NCBI RefSeq assembly: GCF_014235845.1
Contig: NZ_JACJUQ010000014.1
Location: 1 to 64,000, forward strand
Direction: 5' to 3'
DNA length: 64,000 nucleotides
Source of the DNA: Pontivivens nitratireducens
GTDB lineage: Bacteria; Pseudomonadota; Alphaproteobacteria; Rhodobacterales; Rhodobacteraceae
Below are positions 27,481-36,502 of the stretch, in pieces. The stretch's first letter is position 1. Each line of letters opens with the position of its first letter. The notes beneath the pieces were generated by a model. It was not told the origin of the DNA. It searched no databases and saw only the letters and a program-made list of their open reading frames with translations. The translations under genes and the position numbers were made by a program.

Positions 27481-28234
27481 GTTCGCCTCCGATATAGGCC
27501 GCCATCACCTCGGGATCGCGCAGGACGACCGTCGGTGCGCCTTCGGCAATCAGGCGCCCGCCGTCCAGGACGTAGATGTATTCGCATAGCTTCGAGACGA
27601 AGCGGATATTGTGTTCGATCAGCAAGATGCCCATGCCCGTCGAGGCCAGTTCCTGAAAAAGCTCCGCCAAGGAGTCTGACTCGACATCATTCATCCCCGC
27701 GATTGGCTCATCGAGCAGCATGAATTCGGGCTCCGAGGCCAGTGCGCGCATCATCTCCAGCTTGCGCTGGTGTCCGTATGACAGCCCGCCCGCGGGGAAG
27801 TCCGCCAACGCGCTCATCCCGAAGCGCTGTAGCAGTTCCTCGGCCATTTTGACGATCTTCTCGGATTCCCGGCGTGCACTGGGCAGGCCCAGGATCGCCG
27901 CCAGGGTCGAGCATTTCTCGTGCCGGTGAAAGCCGATCAGGATGTTTTCCAGAACCGAATTGTCCGGCAGAATTCGGATGTTCTGAAAGGTTCGCGCCAG
28001 CCGGGCGCGGCAGATCTCGTCGGCGGAGGCATGGGTAATGTCCCGACCTCCGACCGAAATCTGTCCGTCGCTGACCGCCAGCATTCCAGTGATCATATTG
28101 ACGATCGTGGTCTTGCCGGCCCCGTTCGGTCCGATCAAGCCGGTGATCTTACCCTTAGGGACGGTGATGTTCACCGAGTCGGACGCGACGACGCCACCGA
28201 ACCGCTTGCTGACATTTTGTAGGGTCAGAGACAT
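27473..28234 (-). CDS. ABC transporter ATP-binding protein, LivG-like
   Basis: A 253-residue ATPase with Walker A GPNGAGKT (35-42), the SYGHQRKLEM signature typical of LivG, and Walker B LLDEPIAGMNDVE. RTFQNIRILPDNSVLENI is the LivG-type Q-loop region. Three bases separate it from the permease gene upstream, and it overlaps the LivF-like gene, consistent with one transcript. Confidence 0.94.
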   Translation of the reverse strand: MSLTLQNVSKRFGGVVASDSVNITVPKGKITGLIGPNGAGKTTIVNMITGMLAVSDGQISVGGRDITHASADEICRARLARTFQNIRILPDNSVLENILIGFHRHEKCSTLAAILGLPSARRESEKIVKMAEELLQRFGMSALADFPAGGLSYGHQRKLEMMRALASEPEFMLLDEPIAGMNDVESDSLAELFQELASTGMGILLIEHNIRFVSKLCEYIYVLDGGRLIAEGAPTVVLRDPEVMAAYIGGEHA

Positions 28235-28237
28235 AAT

Positions 28238-29131
28238 TCAGTTCCTCGTGGCAGTTGTGGCTACGGAGTCGGATTTGGCTAGGCGCGCGCTCAGCCTGCG
28301 GGCACGGGCGCGCTCGATCAGAGTGTCCGCGATCCCGTGGGGGAGGTAGTTGATGACAAGGATCAGCAGCAGGCCATAGACCAGCATCCGCGCCTCGGCG
28401 AGCGGCCGGGCGATCTCGGGAAGGAGCAGCAAGATCGCGGTGCCGACAATGGGTCCGATAATCGTGTTCCGCCCCCCCAGCACCACATAGGCCAGGATGG
28501 AGATCAGGAAGGTAAAGCCGAATTGCGACGGTGCCAAAGCGTAGGAGTGGAAGGCCTCCAGCGCGCCATAGACTCCGGCGAGCGCACCGGAAATGATAAA
28601 GGCCAGGGTCTGGTGCCGGACGATCGAGACGCCCAGCGAGGCCGCGACGGCCTCGTTCTGTCGGATGGCGTCGAAGGCGCGGCCCAGGCGACTGTTCGTG
28701 ATGGTGTACATCAGGTAGACGGTCAGGATGCCGGCGATCAGAAGGGTCACGGTCCCTACTGTCTTGGGGATGCCGTTCAGGCCCTGCGGCCCGCCCGTCA
28801 ACCCGCTGGCGTAGATGTTCAGCGACAGGACGATCTGGATGAAGGCCACCGTGGCAATGGCCTGATAGACCCCGCGTAACCGGGCAAGCGGAATGGACAG
28901 TCCAAGGGCAACGATTCCCCCTGCGAGCCCCGCCAGAAGAAGTGCTACGGGCGCGGGGAACCCGAGTGAAACAACAAGGATGCCGCCGGTGTAGGCGCCC
29001 ACCGCGGCAAGGCCCGCCGTGGCCAGCGAAAAGACCCCGGCCCGCAGCACCAACCACTGGCTATAGGCCATACCAAGGTGCAGCAGGAACAGATCGAAGA
29101 GCGGCTGATATCCCAAAAGGATGTTTGTCAT
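28238..29131 (-). CDS. ABC transporter permease, LivM-like
   Basis: A 297-residue inner-membrane permease of the BPD_transp_2 class with eight to nine hydrophobic helices. The segment GRAFDAIRQNEAVAASLGV is the conserved LivM cytoplasmic loop that docks on the ATPase. GGAGG, overlapping the end of the LivH-like gene, serves as ribosome site. Confidence 0.93.
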   Translation of the reverse strand: MTNILLGYQPLFDLFLLHLGMAYSQWLVLRAGVFSLATAGLAAVGAYTGGILVVSLGFPAPVALLLAGLAGGIVALGLSIPLARLRGVYQAIATVAFIQIVLSLNIYASGLTGGPQGLNGIPKTVGTVTLLIAGILTVYLMYTITNSRLGRAFDAIRQNEAVAASLGVSIVRHQTLAFIISGALAGVYGALEAFHSYALAPSQFGFTFLISILAYVVLGGRNTIIGPIVGTAILLLLPEIARPLAEARMLVYGLLLILVINYLPHGIADTLIERARARRLSARLAKSDSVATTATRN

Positions 29132-29135
29132 GAAT

Positions 29136-30029
29136 TTACCTCCGACCGCGCAGGATGCCAGCTTCTTCCCTGCCCATCAGGCCTGTGGGCTTGACGAGAA
29201 GGATCAGGAACATGGCGGAAAAGATGAATGCCGTGGTCAGACCGGACGGCAGGTAGGCAATGGCCAGCGTCTGGCCCATGCCGAAGATCAGACTGGCCAG
29301 AAGTGCGCCCGGGATGCTGCCCAGGCCGCCCAGGATGATGATCGCGAACCCGAACAGCAGATAGGGCTCACCCATCATGTAGTTGATGTTGTTGAACGCC
29401 AGCCCGACCAGAACACCCGCCGCCCCGGCCAATGCGCCTGAAATGAAATAGGTCAAGCTGTAGGTGCGGTTCGGGTTCACCCCCACCAGCGTCGCTGCCT
29501 TCTCATTGTCGGTGACGGCCCGGACCTGGCGGCCAAATGAGGTGCGGTAGAGGAACCAGGCCATGATCATCACGATCACGACCGCGGCCACCATCATGAT
29601 CACTTGCAAGAGCGAGACGCGAAGACCCCAGAATCGGAAGATTACCACCGGAACGGTATCGAAGGGGAATCGGACGACCTGCGTCTTGGAGATCCACTGC
29701 CAAACCGTCATGATGACCAGGCTCGCGCCCATGGACGACAGGATAGCGCCGAACTCGGCATCGCCCGACTTGCGCAGCCTGCGGAAACAGACGATCTCGA
29801 TCAGCACCGACAGAAGGCCGGAAATGATGATCGCCGCCAGGAACCCCAGGATCAGCGGACCGCCGGCCTCGACGGTATAGTAGGCCACGAAAGCACCGGT
29901 CATGAAGACCGCCCCATGTGCCAGGTTGAGAAAGCGTTGAATGCCGAAGATCAGATTGAAACCGACCGCGAACAGTGCATACACCCCCCCGACGACCAGC
30001 CCGTTCAACAATTGCTGAAGCAGCATCAT
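29136..30029 (-). CDS. ABC transporter permease, LivH-like
   Basis: A 297-residue inner-membrane permease of the LivH type. The opening QQLLNGLVVGGVYALFAVGF and NLAHGAVFMTGAFVAYY are typical. RQVRAVTDNEKAATLVGVN is the ATPase-docking loop. GGGAGG precedes the ATG; a second ATG follows directly. First of the five importer genes, 60 bases after the NIPSNAP-like gene. Confidence 0.93.
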   Translation of the reverse strand: MMLLQQLLNGLVVGGVYALFAVGFNLIFGIQRFLNLAHGAVFMTGAFVAYYTVEAGGPLILGFLAAIIISGLLSVLIEIVCFRRLRKSGDAEFGAILSSMGASLVIMTVWQWISKTQVVRFPFDTVPVVIFRFWGLRVSLLQVIMMVAAVVIVMIMAWFLYRTSFGRQVRAVTDNEKAATLVGVNPNRTYSLTYFISGALAGAAGVLVGLAFNNINYMMGEPYLLFGFAIIILGGLGSIPGALLASLIFGMGQTLAIAYLPSGLTTAFIFSAMFLILLVKPTGLMGREEAGILRGRR

Positions 30030-30089
30030 TATCCTCCCGTGTTAGGTGGCCACGATTTGGCCGCAGTACTGATCAAATTGCCGACACCG

Positions 30090-30410
30090 TCATGTCGGGC
30101 TCCCAAGAGGTGAAAACGCCAAGGGCTTCAGGATACGGTTTTCCTGCCGGTCCAGAAGCGGAAGAATCCGCCCCAGGAAGGCTTGCCACTCGGGCACCGC
30201 CGCCAGTTCTGATCGTCGCGCGTCGCGATCCTCGAGACTGTCGTACGCCCAGAGATGGACGGTCTGGTTCTGCACTCCGAACTCCGAGGTGAAATAGCCC
30301 ACCATCTCCCCCAGCGTGCGGCTCTGCAGGTCGCGCACAGTTTCATATTCCTCCAGAAATTTCTGCAGACGTCCCGGGTGAAAGGTGTAGGTTCTTTCCT
30401 CTACGATCAT
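30090..30410 (-). CDS. NIPSNAP-family protein
   Basis: A 106-residue protein with the NIPSNAP pattern: EERTYTFHPGRLQKFLEEYE at the N-terminus, a central GYFTSEFGVQNQTVHLWAYD and a closing RRSELAAVPEWQAFL block. It is a dimeric alpha/beta-barrel fold whose biochemical role is poorly defined; bacterial members often occur in catabolic operons beside oxidoreductases. GAGGAG precedes the ATG. It lies between the old yellow enzyme and the transporter genes in the same direction. Confidence 0.85.
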   Translation of the reverse strand: MIVEERTYTFHPGRLQKFLEEYETVRDLQSRTLGEMVGYFTSEFGVQNQTVHLWAYDSLEDRDARRSELAAVPEWQAFLGRILPLLDRQENRILKPLAFSPLGSPT

Positions 30411-30423
30411 CGTCGCCGGCTCC

Positions 30424-31557
30424 TCATTTCAGTGTTTCCAGGTAGCTGCGGTCATAATCCCTGAGCCCGGCCACCTCACCGGACACCAGGCGCTGCGCAA
30501 GGTCGGGATTGGCCAGTAGTGCCCGCCCGAAGGCAATCAGGTCGAACTCGCCATCCTCAATCGCATCGGCGGCCCATTGCAGGGTTCTTGGCGACAGAGC
30601 GCCGCGCTTCTTGCCATCCGCCGCCTTGAAGTCCCGATCCAGAAGTGCGGAGCCTACGGCGATCACCGGACGCCCGGACAGACGGCGCACCCAGGACGCC
30701 AGACTCGCTCCACTGGACGAAAAGACCTGGTCCCAGAAACGCCGCGTCGAGACGTGGAACCCGTCCACACCGGATGCCACCAGCGGCTTCAGCCAGTCCG
30801 AGAGTTCCTCAGGAGTTCCGACGACACGGGCCTGGAAATCCAGTTGTTTCCACTGAGATATGCGCAAGGTGACGATGAAGTCCGATCCCGCCTGCGCCTT
30901 GCATTCGTGGATGACTTCGGCGGCGAAACGACAGCGGGCCGCGATGTCGCCGCCGTAGCAGTCCTTGCGCAAATTGCTTTCCGACCAGAAAAACTGGTCG
31001 GGCAGGTACCCATGCGCGGCATGGATCTCAACCCCGTCAAAACCGACCTCGCGTGCCTGTCGCGCCGCTTGCCCGTAGTCGCGCACTGTACGGGCGATCT
31101 GTCGGGTTGTCATGGCTGTTCCGACCGGATACCCCGTCGCGGCCAGCCCGGACGGGCTGACCCGTGACACGTCGAGGCTGTCGGGCATGTTGATCATCGA
31201 GGGCGTGAAGCCGCCGACATGCCAGATTTGCGCCAGGATCGCAGCCCCTGCGGCCTTGACCGGCGCGACGACACGCGCCCAGCCCGCCAGCGCATCGGCA
31301 CCGTAGAGCCGGGGCACGTTACGTCCGAACCTGCCCTCTTCGTTGGGCGCCGCGCCCTCTGTCACGATCATGCCGACGCCGCCTTCAGCCCGCCGGGCAT
31401 AATAGCGGGCCATCTCCAGGGTCGGTACACCATCGGGCGCACATTCCCGTGTCATGGGCGCCATGACAATCCGGTTGCGCAGCCGCAAACCGCCCAGGTC
31501 GAAACCGCTGGTGAGCACTTCGTGGTCGCAGGGGCGGGGTATCTGTTGCACCTCCAT
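30424..31557 (-). CDS. NADH:flavin oxidoreductase, old yellow enzyme family
   Basis: A 377-residue FMN-dependent TIM-barrel enzyme. RIVMAPMTRE, the IWHVGG motif, then EIHAAHGYLPDQFFWSESN and the following RKDCYGGD block are the OYE signatures, and the C-terminal GRALLANPDL is present. Members reduce activated C=C bonds of enones or act as 2,4-dienoyl reductases. Start set at 31557, one base after the stop of the SDR upstream; longer frames run into that gene. Together with the flavoprotein dehydrogenases, it suggests handling of ring enones. Confidence 0.92.
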   Translation of the reverse strand: MEVQQIPRPCDHEVLTSGFDLGGLRLRNRIVMAPMTRECAPDGVPTLEMARYYARRAEGGVGMIVTEGAAPNEEGRFGRNVPRLYGADALAGWARVVAPVKAAGAAILAQIWHVGGFTPSMINMPDSLDVSRVSPSGLAATGYPVGTAMTTRQIARTVRDYGQAARQAREVGFDGVEIHAAHGYLPDQFFWSESNLRKDCYGGDIAARCRFAAEVIHECKAQAGSDFIVTLRISQWKQLDFQARVVGTPEELSDWLKPLVASGVDGFHVSTRRFWDQVFSSSGASLASWVRRLSGRPVIAVGSALLDRDFKAADGKKRGALSPRTLQWAADAIEDGEFDLIAFGRALLANPDLAQRLVSGEVAGLRDYDRSYLETLK

Positions 31558-31558
31558 C

Positions 31559-32320
31559 TCAGGTTGCCAGAAATCCGCCATCGACCGGGATAGCCGTGCC
31601 GCTGACATAAGCTGCAGCGTCAGTCGCCAGAAACAGGACCACCCGCGCGACATCGTCCCATTCGCCGATCCGGCGCAGCGGGATGCTTTCGATCAGGCGG
31701 TCACGCGTCGCATGGCTGGCGCCCTGCCGGTCGCGCATGGGCGGCATTACACCGGGATGGATACAGTTTACCCTGATGCCCTCGGGGCCATATTCCGCGG
31801 CCGCCGCGCGCGTGAAGGCTTCGACCGCGCCCTTGGTCGCATGATAGGCCATGTGCACTCCCGGCGTTCCGACCCGCGCGCAGATCGAGCCGGTAGTGAT
31901 GATCGAGGCGCCCCTGCCCATCAAGGGCCGGATCGCTTGAACGCCCAGCATGGTACCCCGCAGGTTGATCGCGATGAGCTTTTCCATCAAGTCTGACGAC
32001 AAGACATCCGGCGCGGCGGAGCCATTCGCCCCTGCGTTGCAGACCAGGACATCGACCCGGCCTTCCTCCGAAGCAATGCTGGCAGCAAGGTCGGCCCAGC
32101 CCGCCTCGCCAGATACGTCGAGTTCATGGAAACGCGCCGAAAGCCCTTGGTCCCGCAGCCCTTGAGCGACGGCCTCGCCCTCGTCGCGCAGGATATCCGC
32201 GACGATCACCCGTGCGCCCGCAGCGGCAAGGAGTTCCGCCTCGCGTCGGCCCATGCCAGAGGCGGCGCCGGTGACGAGAGCGACCTTGTCGGCCAAGTTC
32301 GATGGGAGTCCTTCGGTCAT
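31559..32320 (-). CDS. SDR family oxidoreductase
   Basis: A 253-residue NAD(P)-dependent short-chain dehydrogenase. The cofactor motif TGAASGMG, NAGANGS, the Ser in ITTGSICARVG and the catalytic YHATK are all present, and the C-terminus ends in the usual VDGGF. AGGAGG lies nine bases upstream. It overlaps the upstream flavoprotein gene by ATGA. Likely oxidises a secondary alcohol made by the P450s, or reduces a ketone. Confidence 0.93.
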   Translation of the reverse strand: MTEGLPSNLADKVALVTGAASGMGRREAELLAAAGARVIVADILRDEGEAVAQGLRDQGLSARFHELDVSGEAGWADLAASIASEEGRVDVLVCNAGANGSAAPDVLSSDLMEKLIAINLRGTMLGVQAIRPLMGRGASIITTGSICARVGTPGVHMAYHATKGAVEAFTRAAAAEYGPEGIRVNCIHPGVMPPMRDRQGASHATRDRLIESIPLRRIGEWDDVARVVLFLATDAAAYVSGTAIPVDGGFLAT

Positions 32321-33798
32321 GTGTTAACCTCCTGAAGTTCTAATGCGGCTTCCGCCGCGATCTGGCCAAAACAAAACCCCTCGGAGAGATTGCATCCGTC
32401 GGAGGGGTAGAGCATCCCTGTCGCCTGTCCCAACTCTCCGGCTGCAAAAAGTCCGGGGATCGGTTGGCCGCGCGTGTCCAATACCTCGGCGCGCGCGTTG
32501 CGGCGCGGGCCGCCGGTGGTGTTCGAGCCTCCGGGATAGAGACGCACACAGTAGAATGGCCCCTCATCCAGCGGCACCATCGTCTCGGCCGGACGGCCGT
32601 GCGGGTCGGGTGCTCCGTCGCGGCAGGCGGCGTTGTACGCGGCCACCTCCGCCTCGGCACCCTCGGGATCCTCGACCCCCGCCGCGGCCGCCGCCTCGGC
32701 AATAGTCGCACCCGAGGCGATCCAGCCGCGCTCGATCTCGGCCCTGTTGTCACTGCTCCAGTTATAGAGGCCAACCGCGTGCGCCCCGACCGAGGGCAGT
32801 GTCAGCATGCCCGCCTTGCGCCGCTTTTCATCGAAGAACCAGTAAGAAGGGTTGCGCGGCGTTTCCCCGGTAGCGGGGTCATAGGACAGCAGATGATAGT
32901 AGAAACCATGAAGCAGGTCGGCCTGGGCGCTTTCGTCGGCAAAGCGTTTGCCATTGCAGTCCGTGATCACGTAGCCCGGCGGGTTAAGGAACAGCATCAC
33001 CGGCAGGTCGCTCCCGTCCTCCAACGGAAAATTCCCGATGGCCCGCCCGATCATCTGGTTCATGTGCCAGAGATCGGCACCCACATCCTGCGCCATGCGC
33101 ACACCGTCGCCGGTATTGCCGGGATTGCCGTAGAAATAGACCGGCCAGGTGCGCAGGTAGTCCTGCTTCATCTGCGCGTTGTGCAGATAGCCGCCACAAG
33201 TCAGAATGACGCCCTTGCGGGCCTCGATCCGGCGGCCATCGGTGGTCTCGACCCCGATGACCCGGCCACTCCGGTTCCGAATTAGCCGGTCGGCGGGTGC
33301 GTTCCAGAGAACCGGCACCTTGGTCTTCTCATGGAAATTGGACACCAGTTGGTCCCAAAGGAACGTCCCCGCCTTGCCATTCTGATCGAGCCGCGTCTTG
33401 GCACCTCCGGGCTGGTAAACGCCCAATGCTTCGGCGCCTTCGAAGTCCGGATGCTCCGCACCGCCGACATGCTTCAGGTCGAGCCCCGGCGCAATTTCGA
33501 GCAACCAGTCGATGAGCGTTATCGCGCGACGGGCCCAGGCTTCGCTGACGTCCCGGGGCACCATTCCCCCGGCGCAACGGTCAAGATAGTCCGTCGCGCC
33601 GGCGATATCTGTCGCGGCCATCATCATGCCACCGGACATGCGGGTGCTGGGAGTATGGGCGTCCTGCGCCTGTTTCTCCAGCACCAGCGTCTCCGCTCCC
33701 GCACGCCAGGCGGAGATCGCCGCGGCCAGTCCGGCACAACCGAAACCGACAACAACAATGTCCGCGCTGCGATCGAAATCCGCCGACGACTCCCCCAT
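32317..33798 (-). CDS. FAD-dependent oxidoreductase, fumarate reductase/KstD-like
   Basis: A 493-residue flavoprotein. GFGCAG (18-23) in VVVGFGCAGLAAAISAWRAG binds FAD; TRMSGGMMMAA and the C-terminal LFAAGELGQATGMLYPSDG and LSEGFCFGQIAAE complete the fold. It is a distant relative of the flavoprotein at 24115 and, like it, of ketosteroid dehydrogenase and fumarate reductase enzymes. The ATG overlaps the P450 stop by one base (TGATG); a TTG one codon earlier is possible. Probably a ring desaturation or reduction step. Confidence 0.88.
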   Translation of the reverse strand: MGESSADFDRSADIVVVGFGCAGLAAAISAWRAGAETLVLEKQAQDAHTPSTRMSGGMMMAATDIAGATDYLDRCAGGMVPRDVSEAWARRAITLIDWLLEIAPGLDLKHVGGAEHPDFEGAEALGVYQPGGAKTRLDQNGKAGTFLWDQLVSNFHEKTKVPVLWNAPADRLIRNRSGRVIGVETTDGRRIEARKGVILTCGGYLHNAQMKQDYLRTWPVYFYGNPGNTGDGVRMAQDVGADLWHMNQMIGRAIGNFPLEDGSDLPVMLFLNPPGYVITDCNGKRFADESAQADLLHGFYYHLLSYDPATGETPRNPSYWFFDEKRRKAGMLTLPSVGAHAVGLYNWSSDNRAEIERGWIASGATIAEAAAAAGVEDPEGAEAEVAAYNAACRDGAPDPHGRPAETMVPLDEGPFYCVRLYPGGSNTTGGPRRNARAEVLDTRGQPIPGLFAAGELGQATGMLYPSDGCNLSEGFCFGQIAAEAALELQEVNT

Positions 33799-34997
33799 CA
33801 AGCCTGTCCTTGGCGAAGGACAAAGGGAAACGACTCGAAATGCTTGCGTTCGGTGCTTTCGTCGATGACCGGCGCCTCGTCAGGATCGAACTCGATTCCC
33901 GCCTCCAGCAGCGCCTGAACAACGAGGTAAAGGGTGCCATACTCTGTTTCACCCTCCTCGTCTCCGGCGACCGCCATCGGCATACCCGCCGCCAGAATGC
34001 GCCCCACACAGGCATGGGCGCCGGCCCCGAATGTCGCACCGTAAAGAGGAACCCGGCGCGGAAGCTCGCGATAGGGATTGAAGGTGGCGGCATCGTCTCC
34101 GAAAACCGAGTTGTCACGGTTGCCCGTCCCGATGTTCACGTCGACGATCTCTTCCTCATCGACCGAAGCACCGTCAGGCAGATCCATCGGACACAGCGCC
34201 TTGCGCCGCGCCACGGGGCTGGCCGGATGCAGACGCAGCGATTCCCAGATGAATTTCTGCAAGGTCGCGGGGTCAGTCAGCAGTTCGGCCCGCGTTTCCG
34301 GATGCGCAGAGCACCAGGTCAGGATTTCCCACATCGTGTTCTGAAGCGCATTGGCCTGCGTGAAGGCACCGGCGAGAATGAAAAAGGCGGTATCGCGGAC
34401 CAGCTGGTCCTCCTCGATCTCCCCGTCAAACGCCTGCAGCATGCAGACCAGCATGTCTCGCGGCAGATCGACGGAAGGGTCCTCGGCCTTTTTCGCGATA
34501 AGCGCGCGACGGCGGGCGGCGGAATGTTCATAGAAAGAGACCTTGAACAGGTCCAGCGCCTCCTGGATCTCTGCGCGCGCCTCGTCGATGCTGCCGCTCA
34601 GCATCTGGCCGATGGTTGGCGCCTTGCCCAGCTTGGTAATGATCTCCAGCATTCGGTCGGTCTGGGCCTCGGTATGGTCCCGGTCGAGCCCTGCCGCATC
34701 TGCCACCAGGTTGACGAGGACACGGTAGGAAAAGGTGCCGAGGTCGCCGCGCCCGGCCGCCACGACCGGAGCCAGCGTCTCATCGAGGGCCAGGGGGAAT
34801 ACGCGGTTTTGGTACTGGCGAAAGAACTCGCGCGTAAACAGGCTTTGCACCACGCGGCGCTTGCGTTTGTGTTCCTCTCCATGAAGGCTGACCACCGTGG
34901 AGGTCAGGAACAGCGGGTCCGCATCGTAGAGGGCCTGCTTGAGATCCGGCACCCGCAGCGTCGGCTCCAGGTTCGCGTAGTCATTGACAGAATGCAT
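33798..34997 (-). CDS. Cytochrome P450 with short N-terminus and an insertion after the heme cysteine
   Basis: A 399-residue soluble P450. The heme loop FGAGAHACVG places the thiolate at Cys330; ESLRLHPASPV supplies the ExxR Glu and Arg. Three features are unusual. The first conserved block (EEHKRKRRVV, the C-helix) lies near residue 45, about 45 residues earlier than in ordinary bacterial P450s. The I-helix reads AGAFTQ, with the Thr but without the usual acidic residue before it. The L-helix after CVGR is interrupted by a Gly/Asp/Glu-rich insertion (MAVAGDEEGETEYG). The start is secure: AGGGAGG lies just upstream and the SDR stop is 38 bases away. It shares these traits with the P450 at 37240. 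Confidence 0.9.
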   Translation of the reverse strand: MHSVNDYANLEPTLRVPDLKQALYDADPLFLTSTVVSLHGEEHKRKRRVVQSLFTREFFRQYQNRVFPLALDETLAPVVAAGRGDLGTFSYRVLVNLVADAAGLDRDHTEAQTDRMLEIITKLGKAPTIGQMLSGSIDEARAEIQEALDLFKVSFYEHSAARRRALIAKKAEDPSVDLPRDMLVCMLQAFDGEIEEDQLVRDTAFFILAGAFTQANALQNTMWEILTWCSAHPETRAELLTDPATLQKFIWESLRLHPASPVARRKALCPMDLPDGASVDEEEIVDVNIGTGNRDNSVFGDDAATFNPYRELPRRVPLYGATFGAGAHACVGRILAAGMPMAVAGDEEGETEYGTLYLVVQALLEAGIEFDPDEAPVIDESTERKHFESFPFVLRQGQA

Positions 34998-35035
34998 GTT
35001 CTTTCCTCCCTTAGATTTTTTTTAAGTTTTCAACT

Positions 35036-35797
35036 TCAAAGATCCGAAATCCCCAAAGCCAATCCGCCGTCTATCACCAGCGAAGCTCCCGTGGTCCATT
35101 CGGCGCAGCACATGTATGCTATCGCCTCGGCCAACTCCTCTGACGTGCCGATCCGGCCCAGAGCGTGCGAGGATTCCAGTGCCTTCATGCGCACCTTCTG
35201 TTCCTCTTCGGAGACCACGCCCGCGCGAATGTTCAGCTCGGTCGACACGGCACCGGGAATGACGCAGTTCACCCGCACCTTGCGATTGCCCAGTTCGGCC
35301 GCCAGCACCCGGGCCAGCACCTCGACCGCGCCCTTGGTCGCGGCATAAGGCGATGCGCCGGGATATGCGCGCCGGGTATGCACCGAGCCGAGGAAGATCA
35401 CCGCGCCTTGGCGCGCCTCCAGATGCGGCAGGGCCAGCGCGGTCAGGATCATGCCCGAGACGACATTTGTGTCGAAGACTTCCCGCAGCCCGTCACGCGT
35501 CATTTCGGTGATCGACCCGCGCAGCATGTTGCCGGCATTGTTGACAAGCGCGTCCAGTCCTCCGCCCTGCGCCACCGCCGCCTCGACGATGCGGACACAA
35601 TCCTCGTCGCGGGTAATGTCCCCGACTTCGTAATGGCAAAGAGGGCCTATGCTGTCGGCCACAGCCTTTAACTTTTCTTCGCGCCGTCCGCAGATCGTGA
35701 CTTTGGCGCCATGGCGGGCAAAATAGCGCGCCGTCCCCTCGCCGATGCCCGAGCCACCTCCCGTGATGAGGATCGACATTTCGTTCATAGGTTTCAT
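35036..35797 (-). CDS. SDR family oxidoreductase
   Basis: A 253-residue classical SDR. GGGSGIG cofactor motif, NNAGNML, LGSVHTRRAYPGASPYAATK with Ser, Tyr and Lys of the active site, and VIDGGLAL at the C-terminus. It overlaps the ThuA-like gene by ATGA. In-frame ATGs at codons 4 and 7 are alternative starts. Expected to act on hydroxyl/keto groups of the pathway compound. Confidence 0.92.
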   Translation of the reverse strand: MKPMNEMSILITGGGSGIGEGTARYFARHGAKVTICGRREEKLKAVADSIGPLCHYEVGDITRDEDCVRIVEAAVAQGGGLDALVNNAGNMLRGSITEMTRDGLREVFDTNVVSGMILTALALPHLEARQGAVIFLGSVHTRRAYPGASPYAATKGAVEVLARVLAAELGNRKVRVNCVIPGAVSTELNIRAGVVSEEEQKVRMKALESSHALGRIGTSEELAEAIAYMCCAEWTTGASLVIDGGLALGISDL

Positions 35798-36498
35798 CTG
35801 TTGTTGTTCCCATTCTTACCCGCAACCCAGAGCGCGGCTTGCTGGATGAATCGAGCCTGTTCCGGATTGGCTATAGAGGTCAGGTCGTGACCAATCGTCA
35901 GCGTCACCGCCCGCGGGCCCCCGTCGCCGCGGTCACGGGCCCACGCGACGGGGTAATCCACCCCTTCGCGCGTCCGGCCCTGGGCGAGGATGATGGCCTC
36001 GGGGTGGATGGCCAGATCCCTGTAATGTTCGTCGATTACGCAAAAGGGCGCGATACCCTCTGTCACGGGATGATCGCCCAACGGGGTGACATCGACGCTT
36101 TCCAGTCCGGGCGCGTGATAACTTTGCCCCCAGACCCATCCACCGGCCAGAAGGTCATGCCAGCCTTGCCAATCGTCGAAACAGATACAGCCCGTATGAA
36201 GGGCGACGATCCCGCCACCCGCTCCAGCATGCGCTTCGAGCGCGCGCACCAGGTCCGGTTGGGTTTCATAGGCCCATTGTTCTGTGTAGGGCGCGTATTT
36301 CTCATTTCCCAGCATCCGGAACCGTAGCGCCTGCACCACCACCACATCTGCCGGCGCACTGTCGAGCGCGGCGACGAGTTCTGCCGGCGAACCGACCAGT
36401 TCCATCTCCATGCCCGCTGTGGCCAGGATGCCCGCTGTGGCTGCGGTCATTTGCCCGAAGTCGTGGAAGATACCGCCTGTCAGAATGACCACGCGCAT
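35794..36498 (-). CDS. ThuA-like domain protein
   Basis: A 234-residue protein of the ThuA family (class I glutamine amidotransferase-like fold). RVVILTGGIFHDF opens the domain; GGGIVALHTGCICFDDWQGW and GQSYHAPGLESVDVTPLGDH are typical. Members occur in sugar and cyclic-compound catabolic clusters, but the reaction is not known for most. Start at 36498, four bases after the upstream SDR stop; the longer frame is a shadow of that SDR. Confidence 0.85.
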   Translation of the reverse strand: MRVVILTGGIFHDFGQMTAATAGILATAGMEMELVGSPAELVAALDSAPADVVVVQALRFRMLGNEKYAPYTEQWAYETQPDLVRALEAHAGAGGGIVALHTGCICFDDWQGWHDLLAGGWVWGQSYHAPGLESVDVTPLGDHPVTEGIAPFCVIDEHYRDLAIHPEAIILAQGRTREGVDYPVAWARDRGDGGPRAVTLTIGHDLTSIANPEQARFIQQAALWVAGKNGNNNR

Positions 36499-36502
36499 CC
36501 GC

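Noticed and set aside
34998-35035. A/T-rich stretch before the second P450 as an intrinsic terminator
   Set aside because: On the minus strand the A run comes after no stable stem and the gene order is otherwise continuous, so it reads as a ribosome-site leader.
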